Source of the DNA: Bolinopsis microptera
Lineage: Eukaryota > Ctenophora > Tentaculata > Lobata > Bolinopsidae
Assembly: GCF_026151205.1 (NCBI RefSeq)
Contig: NC_087073.1
Location: forward strand, 5,539,001-5,603,000
Length of the DNA stretch: 64,000 nt
Reading direction: 5' to 3'
Shown here: positions 1 through 11,801 of the stretch, one piece after another
Layout of the letters: every line of letters starts with the position of its first letter
Position numbering within the stretch: position 1 is the stretch's first letter
Made by a program: the position numbers and the translations under genes
The notes under the pieces: generated by a model
Seen by the model: only the letters and a program-made list of their open reading frames with translations
Databases searched by the model: none
What the model was told of the DNA's origin: nothing

Positions 1-71
1 TACTTATTCAAATTGTTCAATTATAATGTAAATGAAAGTTGCAGCTTTCAATATGAGAATAACAGTTTTGG

Positions 72-310
72 TCCCGGTCATCCCGGTCATCCCGGTCAAA
101 TCCCGGTCAAATCCCGGTCATCCCGGTAAAATTGGATTGTTGGTCCCGGTCCCGGTCCCGGTAAGATAGAAATCCCAGAAATTATTGGTCCCGGTCCCGG
201 TCCCGGTCACGGTAAATTGATAATCTCAGTCCCGGTCCCGGTCCCGGTCAAGTCACATTTTGTATCCCGGTCCCGGTCCCGGTTCCGGTCAGGCCTAAAA
301 TCATGTCCCG
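72..310. repeat. CCCGGT-rich satellite
   Basis: The stretch is built from runs of the hexamer CCCGGT, alone or with short spacers (for example TCCCGGTCA), broken by AT-rich interruptions such as AAATTGG. Runs of three to four direct hexamers recur about every 50-60 bp, so there is a second, longer period over the hexamer. No coding frame runs through it. It is GC-rich against an AT-rich background. Confidence 0.9.
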
Positions 311-2303
311 GTCACCTCCTGGCTTGCAATGAATGTCATCAAGAAACAACTTACAAACTGAAGAAGAAGAGAGATTTTGTTTTACAAAAATGAGCATACA
401 ACGAATACCTCAAAAGACTATAAGAGCATCCAATACCAACAAATTTAATCTTAATCAAATTATTACTGTTTCATTAAAATATACAGTATTAAATAGATGC
501 TTACAATTTGTAAAAAATCGATAAAAACAATTTTAAAATAAAAAACAAAGATTACGTAACTAAGATAAGCTAACTAAAGAAGCGTTTTATGATAAATGAT
601 GAATCACATAACTAATTGAATTGATCTCACAGTGCATGCACCCTTGGGAGTCGAGCTTACTCGTTGATTAGTGGATTGAAAAATTCGTGTATGAATGGTA
701 GATTCACACTACTGCACATCGACAACTCGCCTCTCCATCAGACATAAATGCTCAATCAATAATTAAGATAAACAAAGGTTAAAAAGCGTTACATTGGAGC
801 CATTAAAATAATATAGTCATATAACTATTAATAACGATTAATGGGTAAAAGAAACATTATCCAAACCCTTCACAGACACAAAATTATCATTACTATTGTA
901 TTGACGAAATTGATAAAGACATAAAGTACTAAGATCACGATACCACAGCGCTGGTTTTTAGTGTATTGATCAGTGTTAAGGGGGCATACCCCAAAACAGT
1001 GGTTTGTGCCGTCCAGACCAAATGACCTCATAGGCAGTTCAGTGACCTTCTAGCGCACCGTTTCCACACCAAAAAAAATTATTTTGAGAATTCCCATTTT
1101 TGTAATCGAGCATTTCCTGGTTAAGAGTGCAATTTTCGGAAAAAATTATTTTGTGGTTGAGACGCTATAAGTTAATTATTTCTTGCGGTATCGGGTTGAA
1201 ATTTTGCGTGATTTTTTATCTGCAAAGCCAAAAAATCACATTTTCTCCCATAACTTCAAAGGGAAGCATTTTAGGGTGTTTTGTTGTTCATAACTCATAT
1301 ATAAATGTGCTAGTTGCGGTTATTTTGCACACTTCAAAAAGTCACTAGCACATTCCTATCAAAATTTTAGAAAAATCAGTAAATATTAAAAACGAAAAAT
1401 GTGCCTAAATTTGTTGTTTGGCTTTGAGGTCCAATAGATCAGAAGGTGAATGAGTAAAAACATTTTTGAGGGCATCAAAAACTGCGCCAGAATTCAGAGA
1501 ACAATTTGATGTCAAGCATCAAATAATCCGATCTTCCCTGACTGACTTTTTGTTAAAATAAGCCTGAAAAGGACAATTTTAGCTTTTTGACTTTAAAAAT
1601 TCATAACACACCAGCCTTTTTGGATACGATATCAAGATTTTACACACACCTTGACATAGATGTGAATAAACGGCGAGCAAAATTTCAACCCGATACCGCA
1701 AGAAATAATTAACTTATAGCGTCTCAACCACAAAATAATTTTTTCCGAAAATTGCACTCTTAACCAGGAAATGCTCGATTACAAAAATGGGAATTCTCAA
1801 AATAATTTTTTCTGGTGTGGAAACGGTGCGCTAGAAGGTCACTGAACTGCCTATGAGGTCATTAGGTCTGGACAGATTTGGGGTATGCCCCCTTAAGTAT
1901 CAGTGGTGTGTAGTGTTTATCATGTTCTATAATAGTACACAGTTTATTGAAGATACCAGTTTTACTGCAGTTAACGTCAGAGTTTCCCCTCTATGTGTCC
2001 GTATTGTATAACAGAGTGACACAGCTCAGTATTAGCAGCAGTATTTTCCTTATCCTCCCTGTTATCAGAGTTATTGTCTTTAATTAGTTCCTTCAAACAC
2101 TCTGATCAACTGCTCGCTTTTGAGCTAAGGTAAACAACCAGTCTTATCTTAGAAGAAGACATAAGGTAACGGATCCGTTTAAACTTCACGTCTCCCGTCG
2201 GTGAATATCCTTTGTGATGAGTGCCATTATAAAACTGGTTTGACCCCCAATACCAGTATCTGGAGGTTGTATCTTTACACGGTTTACCGTACCATGTTAT
2301 CGG
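311..2303. other. Gene-free stretch around a transposon
   Basis: Apart from the TIR element at 980-1892, I see no coding exon here. Short open frames are not supported by composition or by recognisable motifs. A reverse-strand AATAAA (plus-strand TTTATT at 1943-1948) lies about 360 bp past the stop of the minus-strand BTB gene and could be its polyadenylation signal. Confidence 0.5.
980..1892. mobile_element. TTAA-flanked long-TIR DNA transposon (non-autonomous, piggyBac-like)
   Basis: The element is 913 bp. Its ends are inverted repeats of about 220-230 bp (980-1210 and about 1673-1892) that are nearly identical. The outermost bases read GGGGGCATACCCC, and TTAA sits directly outside each end (976-979 and 1893-1896). 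A TTAA target duplication is the hallmark of piggyBac-type transposition. The central 460 bp has no transposase-like frame, so the copy is a deletion derivative or MITE. Long TIRs with TTAA are seen directly; the superfamily assignment is inferred. Confidence 0.85.
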
Positions 2304-3800
2304 CTAATCCTTCCTATTATAACTATCTGTATGTATATCTAGAGCCAGGTGAAAATCCCCTATCACAGAAGATGTTTCTTCGTGAAAATGTAGATCATCA
2401 GGGTAGAGGTCAGGATCAGTAACAAGCTGTATATTGAAAGAATCATCTTGTTCACCCGAAGCAGCAGTAACACGCAGGATGAAGCCACAGTGCCCCTCTC
2501 TTTGACAGTCAAATCTACCCAATCTATCCTGTTTAAATTTAAACTTGATGTCGTGATCTCTACTAAATAGTGCATCAGGTGTGTATTCAGAGGTAGAAAC
2601 GATACGATTATAGCTGAGCTTATTTTCAGTTACCATGTGGACACTCTTTAGTATCTTAGCAGTGAAACCACCATATACCGGATAATTCTTGTATTCCGTA
2701 TCAATGTACTCACGAGGTAAAGGATCCCAACCTCTACTTGTCATGATATCAGAAAACTTAGTCACAAATTGGTTTGTGATTGTAACAAATGGATTGTTAG
2801 TGCGAGCATCATATTTATCATACAACCAGCAGGTAACAGCATCGTAGAAAATGTAGCTGTTTATTACAAGTGGAGATTCTTCTAAGAAGGTTGCAAGAGT
2901 GTCCTGATCGATAATATCTTGCAACTGTTGAAAATTGTGGAATAAGTAAGGAACAGACCCTGCCTTTTTACCCACTTCTTGATTTTCAAACGAAAGACTA
3001 CAAAAGCGTGTTAAAAGGCCAAGAATCAACTTGAAATCCTCTTTTGATGGATTGTCGATACTCTTCAATTTTTCAATTAATTCCAGATACAAAGGCTTGT
3101 GAGCTGCTTGACGAGACATAAAAGTCAGTCTTTCCAGTATGTACCGAGTCTTGGGTTCAATAACACAATTGTTATTTTCTAGGTTATTTACTAGAACTTT
3201 TATCAGAATGTATTCCTCATTTCCTGTCATCTCGATTATCACATCAAGAGTTGTTGAAGGGCAAGATGTTATATCACTGAGATACTTTGTTACAAAATGT
3301 TCAGTGAACGTGGTCAGGGATGTAAACTTTGTGATAACTAATTCAACAAAGTTTCTCTTTTTTAGTGTAATGAACATGAACATTGCCTCTTCAAACACAA
3401 ACAGTTGCTCAGTATAGTTGTTCACTTTTACAGTTTCTGTTAAAGATTTGAAGTATTTGTAGCATCTGTCAACAATCCAAGCAACATCAAAAACATGGCC
3501 CATTTTGTTCACCTCACGAAAATTAGACCTTGAGATCTTCTTTACGTCCCCAGAATATGAAGCCTCAAGAAAACATTGAACTGCATCTTTGGAGAAATCT
3601 TGTACTTCAATAGTGGATTGAAAAAGATTTGTAGTTAAATCCTCAATAACTGGGCTGTTGTAAGAGATTATCATAGAGTTGGCTAGAAGTTCTTCTCCAC
3701 TTTCAAGAAGAAACTTGAGATTACTGTGTGATGGAGATCCTAGATATTGGACCCCAAAATCCATGGGTACCTGAACTTTTGGGATTATCAACGTCATCAT
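2304..3800 (-). CDS. Intronless BTB/POZ-domain protein
   Basis: A single 498-residue open frame with no intron, unlike most neighbours. Residues about 18-120 have BTB/POZ character: a core around HSNLKFLLESGEELLANSMI, then SPVIEDL and the aligned VQCFLEASYSGDVKKIS, where BTB domains typically read FLxYxYTG. The next roughly 150 residues are helical and leucine-rich, as expected for a BACK-type linker (DVAWIVDRCYKYF). The C-terminal 200 residues (from about SRGWDPLPREY) do not match a domain I recognise and do not look like Kelch repeats. BTB proteins of this type are commonly Cullin-3 adaptors, but the substrate is unknown. The start at 3800 has a second Met immediately after it. It could be a retrocopy fixed as a gene. 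Confidence 0.75.
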   Translation of the reverse strand: MMTLIIPKVQVPMDFGVQYLGSPSHSNLKFLLESGEELLANSMIISYNSPVIEDLTTNLFQSTIEVQDFSKDAVQCFLEASYSGDVKKISRSNFREVNKMGHVFDVAWIVDRCYKYFKSLTETVKVNNYTEQLFVFEEAMFMFITLKKRNFVELVITKFTSLTTFTEHFVTKYLSDITSCPSTTLDVIIEMTGNEEYILIKVLVNNLENNNCVIEPKTRYILERLTFMSRQAAHKPLYLELIEKLKSIDNPSKEDFKLILGLLTRFCSLSFENQEVGKKAGSVPYLFHNFQQLQDIIDQDTLATFLEESPLVINSYIFYDAVTCWLYDKYDARTNNPFVTITNQFVTKFSDIMTSRGWDPLPREYIDTEYKNYPVYGGFTAKILKSVHMVTENKLSYNRIVSTSEYTPDALFSRDHDIKFKFKQDRLGRFDCQREGHCGFILRVTAASGEQDDSFNIQLVTDPDLYPDDLHFHEETSSVIGDFHLALDIHTDSYNRKD

Positions 3801-4776
3801 AGCAAGCTACTGTGAGAAATATCTTGTTAGTCATTGATTAGGAATCGTTAGAATTATCTCAGTCATTGGCTTCAAAGTTATCTTACACTAGGAACTTAAC
3901 GATAGACATTAAGAATCTTAAAGTTCCTAGTGCAATAATATCATAATTTAAGATATTTAAGTCTTTAAAATTATTATTGAAGCCCTGTGCTATTGAAGTA
4001 CTACAAACATTTTTTCATTAGAGCTATTTTCAATCACTAACTTACAACAATTTATGGGCGATATACCAATACAGCAGAATCGTGCAGCTGAATAGTACAG
4101 CAGTATAGTGCAGCTGTCATCAATTATGTTTGTTATATTATTATAATTAAAATGTATGTATGAAGGTACCTCCTATCTAATTTTAGAGTGTAGAAAATTT
4201 TCAATTTTCAACTTATCGAAATTTTATTATCGACTGGTTTAACATATTACATGGGCTGATGCATCAGATCTGGTGTGCAGTAATGTGTAAACTAAATATG
4301 ACAAGAAAAATGGCCAATGATATCATAAAGTGCATTAACCCTAAGGAGTCGAGACACGTGCATTCAAGAATTAATCTTCCGACTTTGGAGGGCAGTTTGG
4401 ATATGGTTGTCAGGAATTTAGGGCCACCAATAAAACAGAAGTATCTCATTAATAAACATTTAAATTATTTCACAATATAATTTAGATCAAACCTTGTAAT
4501 ATCTTTATATCTGTGATCTTAGTCCTTATTATTAATTCATATTTACAAACCTAACTCAGACTCAAATTACATTGTAATATTATTAGCTGACACTGAATGA
4601 TGAAGCAGCTAAAAGCTTTGAAAGTCCATCAATTAATGGATGAATGATATCAAAACTTACTAAAATCAAAAATTGGATCAAAAATTGTATAGAACTTGTA
4701 AATTATAACAAAAATCCGAGGTGTTCTGCCACAAAATTGCACATAAAAACATGAGAGCGTTTCTGAATATCGCGCC
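3801..4776. other. Intergenic, no gene recognised
   Basis: AT-rich sequence between the BTB gene and the last isomerase copy. A short direct repeat (acagcagaatcgtgcagctgaa-like) occurs near 4071-4115. Frames of about 60-70 codons overlap here on both strands, and neither looks coding. Confidence 0.5.
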
Positions 4777-7019
4777 TTATTTCTTTCTGTTCATGAAGTT
4801 CATTATGGCAGTCATACACTCGTCTGACAGCCAGCGTTCCCTAAGCACTTCACATTCTCGAGCATTGACTTCCAAGAGTTTCTCGTTAAGCTCGTGACGA
4901 ATAAGACCTTTACTTATTCTCATCGACTGCAAAAATATGTAATTGTTTCCTTTATATGAAGCTTGATAAAGTACATACATTTTGATTGTTTCGACAGAAA
5001 CATTTAAAAATCAAGAAAGTTCTTGAAAACCAAAACATAAAAAGGTGAAAATAATAAATACCTGTGGAGGAAGGGATGCCATGTGTTTGACGACCTTGTC
5101 CACCTCGTCTCTAAACCTATCCTCAGAGAAGATCCTGGTCACCAAACCACCATCACATGCTTCCTGTGCTGTGATCTGTCTCTCCGTTAATAACATCTCG
5201 TTAGCCTGGTAATATTGGGACATATTAGAAATTAGGGAGATCAGCTGCTGTTCATGACACAGTTTAATGTTTTTGTTTGTTTCAAAGAACTGTTTAAGTT
5301 CTGAATTTTATATAGCGTAGTTATATTTCCAACAAATAATTACAACCGAGGTTTTCTTATCGTCACGATTTGTCACGATAACACTATTTCTAGTCTGAGA
5401 CTCACCTTAGCAAAGCCGAATGTTCTAGGAAAGATAAAGCTGGAGCAGCCTTCAGGCGACTGTCCGAGACTGACGAAGGGAGTTTTAAAAGTAGCATTGT
5501 CAGTGCAATACACTAAATCACATAGTCCAAGTGTAGTGACTGGTATTCCAATGGCTGGTCCGTTTACTGCTGCTATCAGAGGCTTTGGGAACTTTATCAT
5601 CGCATCACAGAAATGGCTGAAAGTTGAAGGGCTTATAAAATTGGTCATTTCATGTAGCCTCGTAAATTAAAATAATATGTAGAGTGTAGACTCGTGTTCA
5701 CACATTCTTAATCATATTAAATCAGCAGATGCAATGTACAGACAGTGTGATACTATTCCATTGTTGTATTAAACTTTATTTCAAGAGTAAAAAGAGATTC
5801 GTGGTCATGAATCATATTCGACATAACATAGCCCCCACAATGTGATCGGTTATTTACCGCAGGCGTTTCCCTGAGGGCAAGTCCTGCTGCCAAGAAGCAA
5901 GGCCTACCTTTTCTCCTTCCGCTCCTCGGCTCCTGAGGTTTTCATGAGCCTTTTCTTTCCAATGAGCGGACTATGCTATGTCATATTGTAACTACATATT
6001 CATATAAATAGCAGTTATATAATTATAAGTATGAAAAAACTAAACTATAACCCTAATGGCTAAAACTTACTTCAAAACGTTCTTTCCGTTGAGCGCCATT
6101 TCCTGAGGACCTCCAGCGGGCATGTTTTTGGTGAAATTGCTGAGGTCATTTCCTGCACAGTACCACTTACCTGTGCCAGTAAGGACAGCAACTTTAACAG
6201 AAGGATCTTCAGCGTGTGCTATTAAAGAATCAGCAATACCAGTGTACATCTGAGTGCAGTTTCGTTAATATTTTACTAAAACTCATATTTATATCAATCC
6301 ACCTGGGTACTGTTTCGTTTGACCATAATTTATCTCATGATACAAATTGTGTAAAGCACTTGATAAAGAATGCTCTAAAAATCCACCAGAATTTTGGTGA
6401 TAGAATTGGTACCTCCCAAGTAAGAGCGTTGAACTTCTCGGGTCTGTTAAGTCTAATTGTCAAAACACCAGCCTCAGTGGTTACATCTAACCCTGCAACT
6501 GTGCCTGCTGGTGCTGCAGCTGGTGCTGGTTCCTCTGACCCAGCCAGCTCTGCTACAAATGCAATGTATTCTTCTTTAGCTTGATCCTGAGTCATATCTC
6601 CTAAACCTTTCCAGACGTCGTATTTTGCTTTCGCTACGAAGTTGAACCCTCCCGGCTTTGGAATGTTGCATGATCCTACGTTAGCCTGGAATTGGGAGTC
6701 TTATGAGATTTTAATAAAAAAAAAAGTGAAAATTCATAAGGATTTTTATCTATTTTTATTAAGTTTAAGATGAGGCTAGAAATGAGACCAGGACTTTTGT
6801 TGCAGTGCCCAGATTATAATGATAGAACTTGGTCACTGGTTTTAAATTTACCTGCTTGAAAAGACCGTATATTTTGAGTTTAGCAGCATTTCCCGGGTCT
6901 TCAGTAAGAGTGTTAAGTTTTACTTGAGCTGCTTCAAAACGAGAGCCTATGTCACTGAAACACCTGATACCTCCCAACCTAGCTGGAGTCACGAAACTTC
7001 TTGATAACAAACTCAACAT
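4777..7019 (-). CDS. ECI2-like: Acyl-CoA-binding/enoyl-CoA delta-isomerase, array copy A
   Basis: Six exons: 7019-6852, 6685-6413, 6249-6071, 5616-5406, 5205-5062, 4926-4777, all GT-AG and in phase, giving about 374 residues (human ECI2 is about 394). Residues 1-25 are Arg/Ser/Leu-rich like a mitochondrial presequence. Residues about 28-105 form an acyl-CoA-binding domain ([28 protein letters not shown]). The rest is a crotonase fold with the oxyanion-hole segment GNDLSNF and SPEGCSS, whose Glu is the expected catalytic base. It would shift 3-enoyl-CoA double bonds to trans-2 during beta-oxidation of unsaturated fatty acids. It ends NRKK, without the SKL-type peroxisomal signal of vertebrate ECI2, so a purely mitochondrial location is likely. 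Exon 3 differs markedly from copies B and C (CAGNDL versus SSGNDL). Confidence 0.92.
5820..5982. repeat. Possible short TIR element in intron 3 of copy A
   Basis: A roughly 163-bp GC-richer block absent from the other isomerase copies. Its ends are imperfect inverted repeats (GACATAACATAG... and ...CTATGCTATGTC). A 16-bp piece, TTCTCCTTCCGCTCC, recurs at the breakpoint of truncated copy D (about 12445-12460). The target duplication is unclear, so this may be a MITE or a simple insertion. Confidence 0.4.
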
Positions 7020-7445
7020 CTTACTGCTATTATATTATTGTTGTTGGATGGTTCGTTTCTGTATAACTGTACATAAACTATTTAATACTAAACCTTGATG
7101 GTGAAAAGATTATAATTTGATTTCAAGCGATTCACCTTTGAAGTTCGCGATACATAATGTAATAATGTTAAGAACTACCGTAGATCCCAATTACCATTAT
7201 TACAAATTCTTCGCTCAGTTATCTTAATTTGTATAAAAATCAACTAAATCAAAAATGACAGTATAGATCAACATTAAACATCACAATGTTATAAAAATGT
7301 AAATAAACTTTGTCATTACAAAAAAACCATCTGAATGGTATTTAACATAATAAAAATCAATTAATCATCCCAATATAAATCACAAAAATCTGAGGTATTT
7401 TGCCGCAACAACGTCACATAAAAAGAACTAATTCTGAATATCGCA

Positions 7446-9385
7446 TTATTTCTTTCTATTGAGGAAGTTCATTATAGCAGTCATACACTCGTCTGACAGC
7501 CAGCGTTCCCTAAGCACCTCACATTCTCGAGCATTGACTTCCAAGAGTTTCTCGTTAAGCTCGTGACGAATAAGACCTTTACTTATTCTCATCGACTGCA
7601 AAAAGTTATTGGTAATGTTCTTCCTTGCGAGATAAGTTCCTTTTAAAAACTATACCTAGTACAGAAAATATTGAATTTTCAAAAAATAAAGAAAATAATT
7701 CCGAAAACCCCCTAGATATATACAAAATCGGTACCTGTGGAGGAAGGGATGCCATGTGTTTGACGACCTTGTCCACCTCGTCTCTAAACCTATCCTCAGA
7801 GAAGATCCTGGTCACCAAACCACCATCACATGCTTCCTGTGCTGTGATCTGTCTCTCCGTTAATAACATCTCGTTAGCCTGGTAATATTGGGAGATATTA
7901 GGGAGACGAGATGGGATAATGTTTTATAGTAATTGGTAGTCTACTGTGTTCTTGTGAACAGCAGACAAACGTTTTGTAAGTTTCAATCTTTCACGATAAC
8001 ACTATTTCTAGTCTGAGCCTCACCTTGGCAAAGCCGAAAGTTCTAGGGAAAGATAAAGCTGGAGCAGCCTTCAGGCGACTGTCCGAGACTGACGAAGGGA
8101 GTTTTAAAAGTAGCATTGTCAGTGCAATACACTAAATCACATAGTCCAAGTGTAGTGACTGGTATTCCAATTGCTGGTCCGTTTACTGCTGCTATCAGAG
8201 GCTTTGGGAACTTTATCATCGCATCACAGAAGTCACTGAAATGTACCATGATTTTGACAACAAAATAAGAATGTGAAAACAAACTTCGTATATTTCGATA
8301 ATTTAAAACAACTTAATCAATCAATACGTTAATAAAATAATATGCTAAAATCCAAGTTTTTCATATTTTGAATTATTACGATTTCATTCTTACTTCAAAA
8401 CTTTCTGCGCAGTCGAGGCCATCTCTTGGGGTCCTCCAGGAGGCATGTTTTTAGTAAAATTGCTGAGATCATTCCCAGAACTGTACCACTTTCCAGTACC
8501 AGTAAGAACAGCAACTTTAATGGAAGGGTCCTCAGCTACAGCGTTCAAAGCGTCTCCTATTGCTGTATACATCTGCAGGAACAAGCTTTCAGACGAATAA
8601 CGTTAAGCATAAAAAGTAATTCATACAATGCAAAACTAGTAGAAGCTTTCAAATCTTGATATTATATGACACGATCAGACTTTTCAAGGCTTTTCAAGAG
8701 TTCAAAGCAACAGCTCCCTTGAAGAAGAAAATAAGCACGCTTGATATCTATGATTTTGGGACAGGATTCAGATCACAATTTTCACTTACCGGCCAAGTAA
8801 GGGCGTTGAATTTCTCTGGTCTGTTAAGTCTTATTGTCAAAACACCCTCCTCAGTGGTTACATCTAACCCTGCAACAGTGCCTGCTGGTGCTGCAGCTGG
8901 TGCTGGTTCCTCTGATCCGGCTAGCTCTGCTACAAATGCAATGTATTCTTCTTTAGCTTGATCCTGAGTCATATCACCTAAACCCTTCCAGACGTCGTAC
9001 TTTGCTTTCGCTACGAAGTTGAACCCGCCCGGCTTTGGAATGTTGCATGATCCTACGTTAGCCTGGAATTGGGAGTCTTATGAGATTTTAATAAAGAACT
9101 GTGAAAATTCAGAGGGTTGCTCTCCATTTTTATCAAGTTTCAGATCATGCTAGAAATGGGGCCAGGATTTTTGTGAAAATGATAATGATAGAACTTGGTC
9201 ACTGGTTTTAAATTTACCTGCTTGAAAAGACCGTAAATTTTGAGTTTCGCAGCATTTCCCGGGTCTTCAGTAAGAGTGTTAAGTTTTACTTGAGCTGCTT
9301 CAAAACGAGAGCCTATGTCACTGAAACATCTGATACTTCCAAATCTAGCTGGAGTCACGAAACTTCTTGACAACAAACTCAACAT
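7446..9385 (-). pseudogene. ECI2-like: Acyl-CoA-binding/enoyl-CoA delta-isomerase, array copy B, frameshifted in exon 4
   Basis: Same six-exon layout as copy A: 9385-9218, 9062-8790, 8572-8394, 8235-8024, 7878-7735, 7595-7446. Exon 4 is 212 nt instead of the 211 nt of A and C. One extra base in the run agggaaag near 8045-8055 (A has aggaaag) puts a TAG in frame straight after the SPEGCSS catalytic segment. A product would lose the C-terminal third, including helices needed for trimer packing in crotonases. All splice sites and the other exons are intact, so the lesion is young, or it is an assembly or read error. Introns match copy A around exon 2 and copy C around exon 3. Confidence 0.8.
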
Positions 9386-9855
9386 CTTACTGCTATTATA
9401 TTATTATGTTGGATGGTTTTTACTGCATTACTTTATAAATTAATCAATATTAAATAATTGATGGTAAAAAGGAGCTATTTTGATTTCATTCGATTCATCT
9501 TGGAAGTTCATGTTACATCTTTGAAAGACGAGACTTCCACTTGCTACTATTAAAAGTTTCCAGACAAAAATCTTAATTGATATAAAATTGAACAAATCAA
9601 AAATGACAGAAAAATGTACAGCCCCATATTACAATAAAAATTAATATAAATCTTAAAACATAAAATCATGAAATCATTAACTGATAATTGCATTGAAGAT
9701 TATAGCTGCGTCATATTCAATATTCATGCAGCCTGCATGATATATTATATAAACATAAATTCCCGGCCAATCATCCGAATGTAAAAAATCACAAAAATCT
9801 GAAGTATCTTGCTGTAAAGATGGCACATAAAAGAGAAACATTTCTAAATTTCGCT

Positions 9856-11801
9856 TTATTTGTTTCTGTTGAGGAATTTCATTATGGCCGTCATACATTC
9901 GTCTGACACCCAGCGTTCGCGAAGTATCTCGCATTCTCGAGCATTGACTTCCAAGAGTTTCTCGTTAAGCTCGTGACGAATTAGACCTTTACTTATTCTC
10001 ATCGACTGCAAAATTAGTTGATCATTCCCTTTTTTGCTAGTGTAGAAAATGTTGAATATTTTCAATAGTACAATTAATACAAATACATTTCAAAAAATAT
10101 ACCCCAAAACATAAAAAGATGAAAATAATCGGTACCTGTGGAGGAAGGGATGCCATGTGTTTGACAACCTTGTCCACCTCGTCTCTAAATCTATCCTCAG
10201 AGAAGATCCTGGTCACCAAACCACCATCACATGCTTCCTGTGCTGTGATCTGTCTCTCCGTTAATAACATCTCGTTAGCCTGGTAATATTGGGAGATATT
10301 AGGGAACTCAGCAGTCAGCTGTTCATCATATTAGCAATTAGGGAGATCAGTCGATAATTATTGGAAGTCTCGAAGCACTGTTTCAGTATTGCAGATCTTA
10401 GTATCTCATATTGACGTAACTTTATTTCGAAACGATAACAAGCAAATTCTCCTTCTCTTGAAATATTATTTCTAGTCCGAGCCTCACCTTAGCAAAGCCG
10501 AGAATCCTGGGGAATGTAAAGCTGGAGCAACCTTCAGGCGACTGTCCGAGACTGACGAAGGGAGTTTTAAAAGTAGCATTGTCAGTGCAATACACTAAAT
10601 CACATAGTCCAAGTGCGGTCACGGGTAATCCGAAGGCTGATCCATTCACTGCTGCTATCAGAGGTTTTGGGAACTTTATTATCGCATTACAGCAGTCTCT
10701 GAAATGCGACAAGATTTTAGAGAAGAACTACAATCTAAATAGACATTAGGAATGACAGAAAATGTTCTGATGTTTTGTGACCTGTGTATCGATATTCTAT
10801 GCTAATTTATCAGAAATTCGGTACTATTAGGGATTAACTCTTACATCAAAATTTTCTGTGAAGTCGAGGCCATCTCCTGGGGTCCTCCAGGAGGCATATT
10901 CTTAGTAAAATTGCTGAGATCATTTCCAGAACTGTACCACTTTCCAGTACCAGTAAGAACAGCAACTTTAATGGAAGGGTCCTCAGCTACAGCGTTCAAA
11001 ACGTCTCCTATTGCTGTATACATCTGCAGGAACAAGCTTTCTAAATGTCTTTAACAAGCAGAACCTGTCAGCTCTTGACAATATCACACTTTTCTCGTTT
11101 TCTAAAAGCATAGAGCAGCAACAGCTCAGGTAGCTCCACTAGAACAAGAAAACATGACACGTGATGTATGACACGTGATGTATCACATATGACACTAAGA
11201 TTCATATCACAACTTTCACTTACCGGTCCGGTCAGAGCGTTGAGCTTATCGGGTCTATTGAGTCTTATTGTCAAAACACCCTCCTCAGTGGTTACATCTA
11301 ACCCTGCAACAGTGCCTGCTGGTGCTGCAGCTGGTGCTGGTTCCTCTGACCCAGCCAGCTCTGCTACAAATGCTATGTATTCTTCTTTAGCTTGATCCTG
11401 AGTCATATCTCCTAAACCCTTCCAGACGTCGTACTTTGCTTTCGCTACGAAGTTGAACCCTCCCGGCTTTGGAATGTTGCATGGTCCTACGTTAGCCTGG
11501 AATTTGGTATACTAAAAATTAAGTTAAAAATTATGGTAAAATGTTAGAAAGTAGAAAGTTTTTGTTTTCACGAAGTCCATTATAGGAGGAATGATCATAC
11601 TATCATAGGATTTGGTTATTAGTTTAAATTTACCTGTTTAAAAAGCCCGTATATTTTGAGTTTAGCAGAATTTCCCGGGTCTTCAGTAAGAGTGTTAAGT
11701 TTTACTTGAGCTGCTTCAAAACGAGAGCCTATGTCACTGAAACATCTGATACCTCTCAACCTAGCTGGATTCACGAAACTACGTGACAATGACAATAACA
11801 T
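9856..11801 (-). CDS. ECI2-like: Acyl-CoA-binding/enoyl-CoA delta-isomerase, array copy C
   Basis: Six exons: 11801-11634, 11496-11224, 11023-10845, 10698-10488, 10279-10136, 10005-9856, each the same length as in copy A and in phase, giving about 374 residues. It has a mitochondrial-type N-terminus ([15 protein letters not shown]), an acyl-CoA-binding domain, then the crotonase domain with SSGNDLSNF and the catalytic SPEGCSS. It differs from A and B in exon 4 ([13 protein letters not shown] against [13 protein letters not shown]) and ends NRNK. Expected role: auxiliary enzyme of mitochondrial beta-oxidation. The start was chosen at the Met aligned with the other copies; an in-frame Met 19 codons upstream lies in sequence not shared with them. 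Confidence 0.92.

Noticed and set aside
980-1892. Open frame at 1127-1348 as a gene inside the TIR element
   Set aside because: It lies mostly in the inverted repeat, is AT-driven and resembles no transposase.
2201-2422. Open frame of 73 codons on the plus strand
   Set aside because: It lies over and just past the 3' end of the well-supported minus-strand BTB gene and has no recognisable composition.
4259-4480. Overlapping frames of 60-73 codons on both strands
   Set aside because: They are antisense to each other, lack motifs and have no splice context.
6216-6584. 122-codon plus-strand frame, with echoes at 8656-8961 and 11168-11395
   Set aside because: These are antisense shadows of the isomerase exon 2 (Ala/Gly/Pro-rich linker), repeated because the genes are repeated.
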